DNA of 64,000 nucleotides from Vibrio sp. YMD68 (lineage in GTDB: Bacteria; Pseudomonadota; Gammaproteobacteria; Enterobacterales; Vibrionaceae): NCBI RefSeq assembly GCF_029958905.1, contig NZ_CP124614.1, forward strand, positions 1,054,001-1,118,000, written 5' to 3'. Below the pieces are notes generated by a model. That model was not told where the DNA came from. It worked only from the letters and a program-made list of their open reading frames with translations, and did not search any database. The translations under genes were made by a program, and so were the position numbers. This document shows, in pieces, positions 48,086 to 56,140 of this stretch. Each line of letters begins with the position of its first letter. Positions within the stretch are counted from its first letter, which is position 1.

Positions 48086-48808
48086 TTAATTTTCAGATAA
48101 TAAGTAACCTTTTCCTCGAACTGTTTTAATATTAATGGAATCGTTAATTTTCTGATTTTCTATCTTATTTCTAAGCCGACAAATGATTAGATCAATGCTT
48201 CTTGACCATCCATCATGTGCATATCCCTTGATGATGAAAGAAAGTTGATCACGACCAACAAGCACATTTTTGTTTTTGGCTAAATAAAATAATAAATGTG
48301 CTTCTTTTTTTGTTAGGTCGATTTTCATGTCATTGTTGTATATGATACATTGAGAATTTATATTAATATCAAACTTACCTACTGAGACAATCCCTTCGCG
48401 ACGAAAATTATCTAATAAATCAACTGGGACGTCAGGCATTGAATGTTTGATTAAAAGGCGTTTTACCCTGTTGTAGAGAACCTCTATACCTCTTTCTTTC
48501 ATTAAGAAATCATCGACACCTAAATTAAGGGTTTTAAGCTCCATTTCAATCTGTTTGTTTGATGTATAGATGATAATCGGACAACTTGCTATGTTTTTCA
48601 AATCAGTTATAGCATCAACACTCAATCCAGAAGGTAACGATAAGTCAAGAACGATTGTGGCTATGTTATGCTCTAAAGCTTTATTGTAACCAGCACCAAT
48701 ATCAAACGCCTGATGGGTCACTATCCCTCTATTTTCAAAATACTTCTTTAACAGCCTTGATGTGAATAAGTCATCCTCTATTAATAATATTTCCGGAACT
48801 TTTACCAT
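48086..48808 (-). CDS. OmpR-type response regulator
   Basis: 240 residues: receiver domain (about 5-120; LLIEDD acidic pocket, phospho-Asp 55 in IVLDLSLPS, Lys 104) and winged-helix output domain (about 145-238, ending TVRGKGYLLSEN as in OmpR/PhoB). Lys 104 lies in MKERG rather than the usual KP. Convergent with the hybrid kinase, not divergent or co-operonic. Probably part of the same phosphorelay; inferred from proximity only. Confidence 0.9.
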   Translation of the reverse strand: MVKVPEILLIEDDLFTSRLLKKYFENRGIVTHQAFDIGAGYNKALEHNIATIVLDLSLPSGLSVDAITDLKNIASCPIIIYTSNKQIEMELKTLNLGVDDFLMKERGIEVLYNRVKRLLIKHSMPDVPVDLLDNFRREGIVSVGKFDININSQCIIYNNDMKIDLTKKEAHLLFYLAKNKNVLVGRDQLSFIIKGYAHDGWSRSIDLIICRLRNKIENQKINDSINIKTVRGKGYLLSEN

Positions 48809-48909
48809 TATAACGCACTCTAATCAATTTAAGTTATGCTAAAATTACTATTTTCAAATAGCAAACGAGTTTATACACTATTAAATATAGTCGAGTTTAT
48901 GCGAACCTG

Positions 48910-48942
48910 TGTATCAATGTTGTATCAATGTTGTATCAATGT
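48910..48942. repeat. 11-bp tandem repeat, three copies
   Basis: TGTATCAATGT at 48910, 48921 and 48932. The stop codon of the Hpt gene (minus strand) lies in the third copy. Confidence 0.9.
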
Positions 48943-49301
48943 TGATGCATTGGCAAACTGTCCGTTTTTGAAAATTGACTAGCAGCAGACTGATATGATT
49001 CTCTTAATTCATTGAGCCGGTGACAAAAATCACTTTCAACATACTTAACTCTCTTAAGCTCGTCTTCGAATGCTCTTAAACTATGGGCTAATTCAATAAA
49101 CCCCATTAAGCCACTAGCACCAACAATTTTATGTAGCTCCTCAGCGGCAATGAGGTTTTTGTCATGTTTGGTACTCTTAAGAATACTTTCCACATAAACA
49201 CAAATGCGAGTAAATTGATTTGAAAAATCTTGAATGAACTCAATTGCAGATTCTTTGTCGTCTGCACAGATGTTGCTTGTAAACTCTTGAAAATTAAACA
49301 T
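48936..49301 (-). CDS. Stand-alone Hpt phosphotransfer protein
   Basis: 121 residues, all-helical. The Hpt signature EELHKIVGASGLMGF gives phospho-His 57. Such proteins shuttle phosphate between the receiver of a hybrid kinase and a response regulator, and the neighbouring hybrid kinase (45470-47656) lacks an Hpt domain of its own. AAGGA precedes the ATG. It is followed on the same strand by the OmpR-type regulator, 127 bp away. Confidence 0.88.
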   Translation of the reverse strand: MFNFQEFTSNICADDKESAIEFIQDFSNQFTRICVYVESILKSTKHDKNLIAAEELHKIVGASGLMGFIELAHSLRAFEDELKRVKYVESDFCHRLNELRESYQSAASQFSKTDSLPMHQH

Positions 49302-49479
49302 TTTACTATTCCTTATTGTTATTTGTATTTCTACGATTGTATCGGAAGCTTAAAATACTGACACATTGTTTTTAGAAAAAATCATCTTACTATTCTAATT
49401 GCCCTACCTATTAGCTAATAGGATAATATTAGAACAAACAAAGCTAAAAACTCAATAAAAAGAAACTAAGTGTCACTTT

Positions 49480-50259
49480 TTAAGAGCTATACATTTGATC
49501 TAAATAAACGTTAGAAAAAGACTTTATTGGCATCGGCTTATGGAAATAAAAACCCTGCAGCATATCAACATTAAAGGATTTTATGCTGCTTATTAGTTGT
49601 TCATTTTCTATTCCTTCTGCAACAACCTTTATATTAGTGTTTTTTGTTATACAGTCTAATTGTTCTAAGAGCTTTTTAAACATGGGCTTTCTGTTAAAGT
49701 TGGTGATAATTTCGCGGTCAATTTTTACTTCGTCATAACCAAAGCTCAACAACTCTTCAAAGGTAGAATAACCAGTTCCAAAATCATCTAAAGATACTTT
49801 CATACCGTGATGCTTAATTAATTTAATTGCTGACGCTTTGCTTGGGCTTCGACAGTATTCATGCTCTGTAATTTCAACAGTTATTAGGTTCATTGAAAAT
49901 ACATTTTGACTAGTAAGTAATTGAATTAGATGTTCAATGAACCTGGTGTTTTCAATCAAGCAGTTATCAATATTAATAGATATTGGTATGTCATACATAT
50001 TGCATAAAGCAAAGTCACTAATCGTTTTTTCTATTAACTGTAAGGTAAACATATAACCTAAATCATACTTCCTCATCAAGGGCATGAAATCGCAGGGACT
50101 TATACAGTTACCAGTTATCCGGTTCATTATTCTGCCTAAAACTTCAACACCTGTTATTTTTCTACTTCCAAATGAGACTTGAGGTTGAACATAAGGCTGA
50201 ACAAATAAGTCTTCTGAACCTTTGGCTAACAATACATTACATAACCAGTTGCTATTCAT
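49480..50259 (-). CDS. EAL-domain c-di-GMP phosphodiesterase
   Basis: 259 residues consisting of an EAL domain only; no sensor, receiver or membrane segment. The signature is EVL (residues 39-41) rather than EAL. The other catalytic positions look present: Asn in ISINIDN, Glu in VEITEHEY, DD in SLDDFGTGYS, Lys in EVKIDRE, Glu in VVAEGIEN, and QGFYFHKP. So activity is likely but not certain. Same strand as Hpt and the regulator. Confidence 0.88.
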   Translation of the reverse strand: MNSNWLCNVLLAKGSEDLFVQPYVQPQVSFGSRKITGVEVLGRIMNRITGNCISPCDFMPLMRKYDLGYMFTLQLIEKTISDFALCNMYDIPISINIDNCLIENTRFIEHLIQLLTSQNVFSMNLITVEITEHEYCRSPSKASAIKLIKHHGMKVSLDDFGTGYSTFEELLSFGYDEVKIDREIITNFNRKPMFKKLLEQLDCITKNTNIKVVAEGIENEQLISSIKSFNVDMLQGFYFHKPMPIKSFSNVYLDQMYSS

Positions 50260-50855
50260 AGAGTTTATCTTAAAGTCAATATTTTATGTTAACTATTATG
50301 CATTTAACTTACTGCGTTAGTGTATCGAAAATGTCTCATATGGTTTGTATTATAAGATTGAGTGATATCATAGAATATTTAAGAGATATGTAAATTGACG
50401 TAAAAATGGGAAGCTAACAAACGAACACAATTTCACTACGCAGGATGTTTGATGAACTTACATCCGATAATAAGATTTAAGGCAAGCGTCGTTTCAATCA
50501 AGACTGTGTCGGTATTTTGGTCGTATTGTCAATTTTCTAGGGTAATGCTTGTACAGCAATAATGTAAAAAAAATACATTAGCTGCATTCAATACTCTGTT
50601 AGGAAGCTATGCATCAATGGCATAGAGAAAGCGCGTTTTACCATCAGCATGTAAAAGTGGAAAAGTCTCTAAATTAACGACTCTAGTGACCCGGACATTG
50701 TTTTAGCGATATTTTGGTATCTAGGCAGAGGATGTACAACGATTAAATAAAGCATAATTGAAGTGTTTCAAATTTACTTTTTTGTAACAAAGCTTAAGAA
50801 TAAAGAGAAAACTAATGACTAATTAACAAATAAAAAACAATTAAACATAAAGTGT
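50260..50855. other. Intergenic region, nothing identified
   Basis: 596 bp, AT-rich. I find no convincing open frame, tRNA or terminator. Confidence 0.5.
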
Positions 50856-51080
50856 TTAAGTGCAACAATCATCAAATAATTTAGATAAATAAGTTAACTC
50901 ATCATTAGATAAGATACTGTGCTCCATATTAGTCTGTTCAATCACATGGCTATGCTTTAATTGATTTATTATGTTTGAAAAACCCATTTCAGAAATAGCA
51001 GTATCTAAAGAGACTAAAGTTTGCACGTCAAGATTATTGAGCTGACTATATATTTGTTTTAATAATAATTCTTTATTCAT
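50856..51080 (-). CDS. Hypothetical 74-residue protein
   Basis: Starts MNKELLLKQIYSQLNNLDVQ, with CGGAG nine bases upstream of ATG 51080; a start at 51104 is possible. Predicted helical, acidic near the C-terminus, ending DDCCT. No known domain recognised. Same strand as the EAL, Hpt and regulator genes. Confidence 0.55.
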   Translation of the reverse strand: MNKELLLKQIYSQLNNLDVQTLVSLDTAISEMGFSNIINQLKHSHVIEQTNMEHSILSNDELTYLSKLFDDCCT

Positions 51081-51298
51081 AATAACAAACTCCGTTCTTT
51101 TCACTAATCATACATATGTGCGATTATTTGTCTGTTTCAAAATGGTTTCATCTTGAGGGTTGGTTAAAAATTGGGTGGTAGATCAAAGAATAGCCATGAA
51201 CTAATACTTAAAAGCATATTTATATATTATGTTTTTATGAAAATCATAGTCTTTAAAAATCAAAGACTATCAATAGTTGAATAAAAGCAGTGTATAAA

Positions 51299-51583
51299 AT
51301 GCGAATCGATCAAAAGCAACTAAAGGTTAGAGACCTTATAAGTCACACATCATTACTTATCGAAAAAACATCGCAAAAAGAACCCAATATTATTCAGGTG
51401 TCAATCATATCAAAATTAATTTTATTAACCATGGAACCAAATAAAAATGACAATGAAAAAAAATTAGAAAGAAGTATATTAAGGTTGTATTTTGCAGTAA
51501 AAGGCCACTCTGATTTTATAACTTTACACCAAGATGCTGTGATTGAAAATTGCAGAGAGGTAATCAAACTGTGGTTAGTTTAA
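51299..51583 (+). CDS. Hypothetical 94-residue protein
   Basis: Starts MRIDQKQLKVRDLISHTSLL; GTG at 51290 is an alternative start and no clear ribosome binding site is seen for either. Helical, charged, no signal peptide or membrane segment. Not recognised. It lies on the opposite strand to its neighbours in the signalling cluster. Confidence 0.5.
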   Translation: MRIDQKQLKVRDLISHTSLLIEKTSQKEPNIIQVSIISKLILLTMEPNKNDNEKKLERSILRLYFAVKGHSDFITLHQDAVIENCREVIKLWLV

Positions 51584-51715
51584 AAATATCAATTAATAAC
51601 GCTAGTAAAAGGACGCTGTATACATTAAATATATTATTTATAGTAATGCAGATAAATATTGTTCAGACGTTGAGGAAGTAATCAATATGAGATTAAGTTA
51701 GTAATACAAATGATT

Positions 51716-52159
51716 TTAAGCAACATTTGGTTTATTTAATGATACTATATTCTTTATGAAATTATTCATATCTTGAATGGTATATGGCTTGTGAATGAAC
51801 TCTAAGGAACTTTTAAAAGAATCAAATTCATTATTGAAATTGGTATTCAGAAATATCTCGAATTGTTGTTTAGTAGATAAAATAGCAATAATAGGTTCTT
51901 TTTTGCCAATAGGTGAGTTGCAACTAGTTATCTCGGACACTAAATCAAAATAATCAAATTGAAACCTTCTTGTATCAATGTCAATAAAAATTATATCTGG
52001 AGCAGATATTTTCAAGGTGCTATAGGTCTTCTCATTCAGTAAGGCTCTTATCCCCATCGGGTTCATAGTTAAAATGTTTTCAATAAAGCTGATCTTCCGA
52101 AATGCCTGCTTACATGTAGTTTTTATTAAATCATATTCACTTAAAATTATAACATTCAT
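51716..52159 (-). CDS. Stand-alone receiver-domain protein
   Basis: 147 residues that look like a single response-regulator receiver domain. Likely phospho-Asp 60 in DIIFIDID, Ser 95 in AILST, Lys 124 in FIHKPY. The N-terminal acidic pair is weak (SEYD instead of DD). No output domain. Could accept phosphate from the Hpt protein as a CheY-like output or a phosphate sink. Confidence 0.75.
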   Translation of the reverse strand: MNVIILSEYDLIKTTCKQAFRKISFIENILTMNPMGIRALLNEKTYSTLKISAPDIIFIDIDTRRFQFDYFDLVSEITSCNSPIGKKEPIIAILSTKQQFEIFLNTNFNNEFDSFKSSLEFIHKPYTIQDMNNFIKNIVSLNKPNVA

Positions 52160-52347
52160 AATATATTAAACCTATGTTGTATTATATAGATATTGTTCAA
52201 AGAAAATATACATTCCCAATGTCTAATTGATAGGGTTAATTATATCATTAACTTTCCACATTATTGTATCATAAATGTTTTAGTAAAGTCCCTGTCCTAA
52301 TTTAAAAATAGCCATCAGTCAAAAATAAATGTTTATTTAAACGTAAT

Positions 52348-52370
52348 AAACCACCAGGAATTGGTGGTTT
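52348..52370. terminator. Hairpin downstream of the nitrobindin-like gene
   Basis: AAACCACCA (52348-52356) pairs with TGGTGGTTT (52362-52370), 5-nt loop. On the minus strand it follows the gene ending at 52399 and continues into TTATTACG, a weak T run; plausible terminator. Confidence 0.55.
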
Positions 52371-52398
52371 GTTATCATGTTAACTTAAACGCAAAGAA

Positions 52399-53013
52399 TT
52401 AATTAACTTTAAAAAGAGTACTTGAATCAGTATGTGCAAAGGGTTTGCCATAGATATTTAATGAACTTGTTTGAGAATATGTTAATTTATCACCTTCTAT
52501 TGCCATATTCATAATGAAATCAGTGGTTGTTGCATTATCACTCAGGTAGTTTGATTCTGAAATTCCACGTTTAGAAGAACGGAAAGTAATAGTGTTACCA
52601 GCATCGCCTTCAGCGGTTACACATGCAGCTCTAGGCACACAAAAAGAATTGTAAACTTTATTTTTTTGAGCATCATATATTAAATAACCACGTTGATCGT
52701 GAAACTTAGTATCATTCTCAACCCGAAATACTTCCTGCTTATAATAAATGGAAGTTAAGTATTGATCGCTTGCATTTTTTGCATCAGCGGCAACTTCAAA
52801 TGTCATAACCTCATAGAAAGGTGTAACTGCAGCAGTACCTTTGCCTTGTGGCGAACCTTTTTGTGCCGGGGATATATCTACACCATGCTTAGATTTCCAT
52901 TCACCGATTAGCTGAGCAAGCGGCCCAAGTTCTAAACCTTCAACCATTGTATTAGAGGCAAAGGCAGAACTTGATAAAGCAACACAAGCGCAACATATTA
53001 ATATTTTATTCAT
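52399..53013 (-). CDS. Secreted heme-binding-like (nitrobindin/THAP4-type) protein
   Basis: 204 residues with signal peptide MNKILICCACVALSSSAFAS (cleavage after AFA). The mature part starts LGPLAQLIGEWKSKHGVDIS and continues with FYEVMTFEVA, RGYLIYDAQKNKVYNSF and KLTYSQTSSL, the strand order of nitrobindin-type 10-stranded barrels. Two Cys (CVPRAAC) may form a disulfide. A heme role is inferred from the fold only. AGGACC upstream of the ATG. Confidence 0.65.
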   Translation of the reverse strand: MNKILICCACVALSSSAFASNTMVEGLELGPLAQLIGEWKSKHGVDISPAQKGSPQGKGTAAVTPFYEVMTFEVAADAKNASDQYLTSIYYKQEVFRVENDTKFHDQRGYLIYDAQKNKVYNSFCVPRAACVTAEGDAGNTITFRSSKRGISESNYLSDNATTTDFIMNMAIEGDKLTYSQTSSLNIYGKPFAHTDSSTLFKVN

Positions 53014-53151
53014 AGTAGGTCCTTGTTATAGTGTTTTTTATGAGACGTTCATAAACTTATAAACATTGTTGGTATAGATGATGTAAAATTCAACAAAGCG
53101 ATAAAAATCAGCAGCAATACTAAGATAACTCTGAACTTGTAAGTACAGTTT

Positions 53152-53334
53152 TTATAATCTAAAAAAATACCAAAATAAAAACATTAGAATAAGATAACTA
53201 ATTACAGAGAAAATTTTCTGTTTTTTGATGTGTTTTTGAAATTTCTTTCCATAAGGGTCATTGCTATTACACTGTGAACACCTTGTGACATCGAATTCTA
53301 AAGGATAACCGCATGACCAACAAAAAGGCAGCAT
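53152..53334 (-). CDS. Small zinc-ribbon membrane protein
   Basis: 60 residues: CWSCGYP...CSQCNSND zinc-ribbon (four Cys, residues about 5-21) followed by one hydrophobic segment (about 42-58, SVISYLILMFLFWYFF). No known role. Ribosome binding site is weak, so the start is uncertain. Confidence 0.6.
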   Translation of the reverse strand: MLPFCWSCGYPLEFDVTRCSQCNSNDPYGKKFQKHIKKQKIFSVISYLILMFLFWYFFRL

Positions 53335-53476
53335 AACTAATACCTTGTAATTTTTTATAATCTATAAAAATTAAATTAATAATAGCAATTGGATTTTTTG
53401 CTTACTAAGTTGATGATTAATTTTACGAAATTCGCTGATACCATTAAACAAACAACGAAAAAGAAATATCACCAAA

Positions 53477-54049
53477 TTAGAATCGAAAATCTAAAGAAAC
53501 AGCAAGTTCACTATGATTGTTGATTTTTTCAGAGACCCCGAGGTAAGAATAATCATAAGATTTTCCCATGTAACGATACGTGCCATCGATAGACCAAATT
53601 TGATTTATTTTGTACTGAGATCCAAACTGACCACCAAATGCAAAATCATATTCTTCGTAACTATCAAAGTGGTGATTAAATTCATTATTTATAAAACCAA
53701 TACTAACGCCACCAAAAAGAGAAAACGTTTGATTAATTGGAAATAGATAATCATAAGAAGCAAGCCATTCAATTTGGTTTAACTTAATGTTCGATGTAGT
53801 GCTATGAGAGGAATTATTAAGTTCTTTTTTAGTGACATTGCCAGTTAAATTTGTACGATGATTCTCGTTAATATCTAGACCAGCCCGAATATGAAGCGCG
53901 GAGCCATTGGCACTATCATAAAGATTTATGCTCTGAAACGAAACATCATGATATCCAACTCCGGCACCGACAAAATATTGATGACTTGCAAATGAATAGG
54001 CTGAAAAACTTAATAAAAAAAATGCATAGATAAAAGCTTTATATTGCAT
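53477..54049 (-). CDS. Outer-membrane beta-barrel protein
   Basis: 190 residues with signal peptide MQYKAFIYAFFLLSFSAYSFAS. The mature part shows alternating strands (YFVGAGVGYHDVSF, FSLFGGVSIGFINNEF, YDFAFGGQFGSQY) and ends VSLDFRF with the terminal Phe used by the Bam complex. Resembles small porin-like or OmpA-membrane-domain proteins. Upstream of the DGR-like region on the opposite strand. Confidence 0.75.
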   Translation of the reverse strand: MQYKAFIYAFFLLSFSAYSFASHQYFVGAGVGYHDVSFQSINLYDSANGSALHIRAGLDINENHRTNLTGNVTKKELNNSSHSTTSNIKLNQIEWLASYDYLFPINQTFSLFGGVSIGFINNEFNHHFDSYEEYDFAFGGQFGSQYKINQIWSIDGTYRYMGKSYDYSYLGVSEKINNHSELAVSLDFRF

Positions 54050-54249
54050 GTGAAACTTTCCTAGATTTTCATAGAATAATGAGCACTAAAAACTATTATT
54101 ATTAGTTAAGCATGTTTTTTTTAGCGTTGCTTTTCATTTTTGTATCATTTTGATGCTAAGTTAAAAAAATTTGGCAGATGCCCAATTCTGACGATTGACA
54201 AAAGATTAATAAACACGCTTGTGTAATGATTTTGTGACGATTATTTAAC

Positions 54250-54411
54250 ATTTATCCCGGCAGCTTGCTGCCGGGTGTTTTTATTTTCAAGCGACAGTTA
54301 ATGAATATAGAGCAAAAGTTAGCACGGATAGAGAAAGAAGGCGGTCGTTACATAGTGTGTTTTAAGGAGGGCTTATTTGTTCGTTTCTATAATCAGTCGC
54401 TTTATTTATGC
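54250..54411 (+). pseudogene. Relic 1: hairpin plus truncated MutS-domain-I-like gene
   Basis: An incomplete copy of the cassette found intact at 63316-63918: heptamer TTAACAT, the 20-nt hairpin (54257-54276), then ATG 54301 with the first 37 codons of the accessory gene (MNIEQKLARIEKEGGRYIVC...). From base 54412 the sequence no longer matches; the frame continues as unrelated residues to a stop at 54483. No target gene precedes it, so it probably marks a lost or rearranged one. Confidence 0.8.
54257..54276 (+). repeat. DGR-type GC-rich hairpin, copy 1
   Basis: CCCGGCAGCTTGCTGCCGGG, a perfect 8-bp stem with a 4-nt loop (9 bp if the CG pair in the loop forms). T-rich DNA follows (TGTTTTTATTTTC), so it could also terminate transcription. 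Identical to copies at 56014 and 63316. Confidence 0.9.
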
Positions 54412-54642
54412 GCTTTATTTGCTTTTGCATTATTACGCATGGCGCATTGCACATTACCAATGCGAGGTGACTGGGCGCTCTAATGTCTTACATTCCGCCC
54501 TTCAATACTCTGTTGACTCCTCCTTTTTCCATCCTTCAGTCCACCAAAACAGTACGGAAAGTACGCCTGAAACACTTCCGAAACAATAAAGCTCTTCGAG
54601 TTGCTGATAATATAATCTCACAAACAAAAAAGGTAATGTTTA
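54412..54642. promoter_or_regulatory. Upstream region of variable lipoprotein 1
   Basis: 231 bp from the end of relic 1 homology to the lipoprotein start. Holds the gene's promoter and the ribosome binding site AAAAAAGGTAATG. No further gene is called here; other open frames overlap and lack start signals. Confidence 0.5.
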
Positions 54643-55992
54643 ATGAAAAAGCTCAGTATTCTTGCAGTCACAACAGCATTGGTGTTGTCGGGTTGTGGTT
54701 CAGATTCTGGTGGTTCAGGTTCTGGTGGTTCAGATTCTGGTGATAAGATTTTACCACCAAAATCAGCGGTTCTTTATGATTTGGAAGTTTCACCTAGCCA
54801 ATTGAATTATTTAGACCACATAGAATTGGGCCAAAGCTTTCAAGTTATGGGTAAGTATGACGATGGTTCTGAATACGATATAACAGAATTGGTTTCGTGG
54901 GAATTGTTAAGCGGTGATGAAGCATCAATAGTTAAAGGAAAAGTGGTTAACGCAAAAGGCAGTTCTATTTTTGTCGTCAGCCACGAAGGGGTGGTGAGTG
55001 AAGAGGTCGGCTTAAACGCTAGCTCCGCCGTTTGTGGTGCTAGTTCAGGTGGCACTGTTTATTCAGCTATTAATAATAGCGAAAGGGATGCAGATGGCAC
55101 ATGTTTAAAGCTTGCGGTTGAAGAAGGTAGCGGAATACTTGTCACCTCGGCGCCTAGCATTGCTTTTATGGATGCGATGGGTTATGAGTTGCGAAGCTCG
55201 GAGTTTAGTAACACAAATAATAGCTATAAAGCAGCTAAATCAGCTGATGCCAGTGGGTACAGTAATGTAAAATTTGCATCAATGCACAATGCTGGGGAAG
55301 GTGAGGGGCAGTTTGCGGCCTATTGTGAAGATTTAGCAGCTAAGAACTTTGCAGGCTATAGCAATTGGAAGAGGGTTGAGCGAGGGCCGATTACGAGCAT
55401 AGTTGCAAAAGACTTGGATTCACTTGGTTGGCCTCATGTCGGTTTTTCTGCATACTCCTACCTTTTCCAGGAGGGCGATGGCAGCCATGGTCGTATAGCT
55501 CCTTCAGGTACGATTAGTGGCCAAAGTGTCTCTTGGGATTATCTGCCTTCTTGTCAGACTGAGCGATATGAGGATACAGTCAAATTAGGTAATTTAACAT
55601 TTCACCGCGCATTAACAGAAGCTGAAGCGGTAGCCAAGGGTTTCACTCCAGATGATACTTACACAGAAACTGGAACTAATGGCCCGTCAGGGATGGTGGT
55701 TTCAAGGTTTAACTGGTCAAATGCTGATAATTTTTGTGAAAATGTAGAGATGGGTGGTTATTCAGATTGGCGCTTGCCAAGTCGTGATGAGCTTTCTCAG
55801 CTTTACACTAGCACTCAGCCGGGGAATGACAAGGGTATGTTCAGTGCTTTTGGTTGGCCGCAGTCCAGCGGCTACTGGTCATCGACTACGGACGCCAGTA
55901 GCTACCACTACCGCGTCGGCCTCCTCAATGGCAATGTGGGCAACTACGACGACAGCAACCACGTCTCTGTTAGCTGCGTGCGTGCGGATTAA
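54643..55992 (+). CDS. Variable lipoprotein 1, DGR target candidate
   Basis: 449 residues. Lipobox LVLSGC (Cys 18) and a Ser/Gly/Asp tether, then one Ig-like (Big_2-type) domain (about 43-130), a middle domain (about 135-305) with YCEDLAAKNFAGYSNWKR, which looks like a decayed copy of the C-terminal fold, and a DUF1566/C-type-lectin-like domain (311-449; FCENVEMGGYSDWRLPSRDEL, YWSST, SCVRAD). Residues 407-442 form the variable segment. DNA 55573-55860 nearly matches 62863-63138 in lipoprotein 2. Likely surface displayed with variable ligand contact. Confidence 0.85.
   Translation: MKKLSILAVTTALVLSGCGSDSGGSGSGGSDSGDKILPPKSAVLYDLEVSPSQLNYLDHIELGQSFQVMGKYDDGSEYDITELVSWELLSGDEASIVKGKVVNAKGSSIFVVSHEGVVSEEVGLNASSAVCGASSGGTVYSAINNSERDADGTCLKLAVEEGSGILVTSAPSIAFMDAMGYELRSSEFSNTNNSYKAAKSADASGYSNVKFASMHNAGEGEGQFAAYCEDLAAKNFAGYSNWKRVERGPITSIVAKDLDSLGWPHVGFSAYSYLFQEGDGSHGRIAPSGTISGQSVSWDYLPSCQTERYEDTVKLGNLTFHRALTEAEAVAKGFTPDDTYTETGTNGPSGMVVSRFNWSNADNFCENVEMGGYSDWRLPSRDELSQLYTSTQPGNDKGMFSAFGWPQSSGYWSSTTDASSYHYRVGLLNGNVGNYDDSNHVSVSCVRAD
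55861..55968 (+). other. Variable region 1 (VR1)
   Basis: 108 nt (36 codons) between the shared GGTTGGCCG and the shared GTTAGCTGCGTGCGTGCGG. Codons are mostly NNC (TAC, GGC, GAC, AGC), unlike the T/A-ending codons before it. In DGRs, AAC codons of the template become NNC when adenines are randomised. Confidence 0.75.
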
Positions 55993-56033
55993 CATTTAAC
56001 ATTTAACATTTATCCCGGCAGCTTGCTGCCGGG
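55993..56033 (+). repeat. Heptamer array plus DGR-type hairpin, copy 2
   Basis: Starts immediately after the stop codon: three copies of AACATTT, then the hairpin at 56014-56033, identical to copies 1 and 3. In position it matches the IMH-flanking hairpin that follows variable repeats in other DGRs. Confidence 0.88.
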
Positions 56034-56058
56034 TGTTTTTATTTTCAAGTGACAGTTA

Positions 56059-56140
56059 ATGAATATAGAGCAAAAGTTAGCACTGAAAAGTTAGCACGGA
56101 TAGAGAAAGAAGGCGGTCGTTACATAGTGTGCTTTAAGAA
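56059..56140 (+). pseudogene. Relic 2: truncated MutS-domain-I-like gene
   Basis: Begins ATGAATATAGAGC like the intact gene at 63361, but an internal duplication of AAAAGTTAGCAC creates a stop after 10 codons. Homology continues to GTGTGCTTTAAG and ends near 56138. Non-functional copy. Confidence 0.85.

Noticed and set aside
54257-54290. GC-rich hairpin as an ordinary terminator only
   Set aside because: T-rich DNA follows, so termination is possible, but exact sequence identity in three copies behind target genes or relics and the spacing to VR point to a recombination role; kept as a repeat.
54412-54483. Continuation of relic 1 frame as a separate gene
   Set aside because: No start signal of its own; the sequence after base 54412 has no match to the intact accessory gene.
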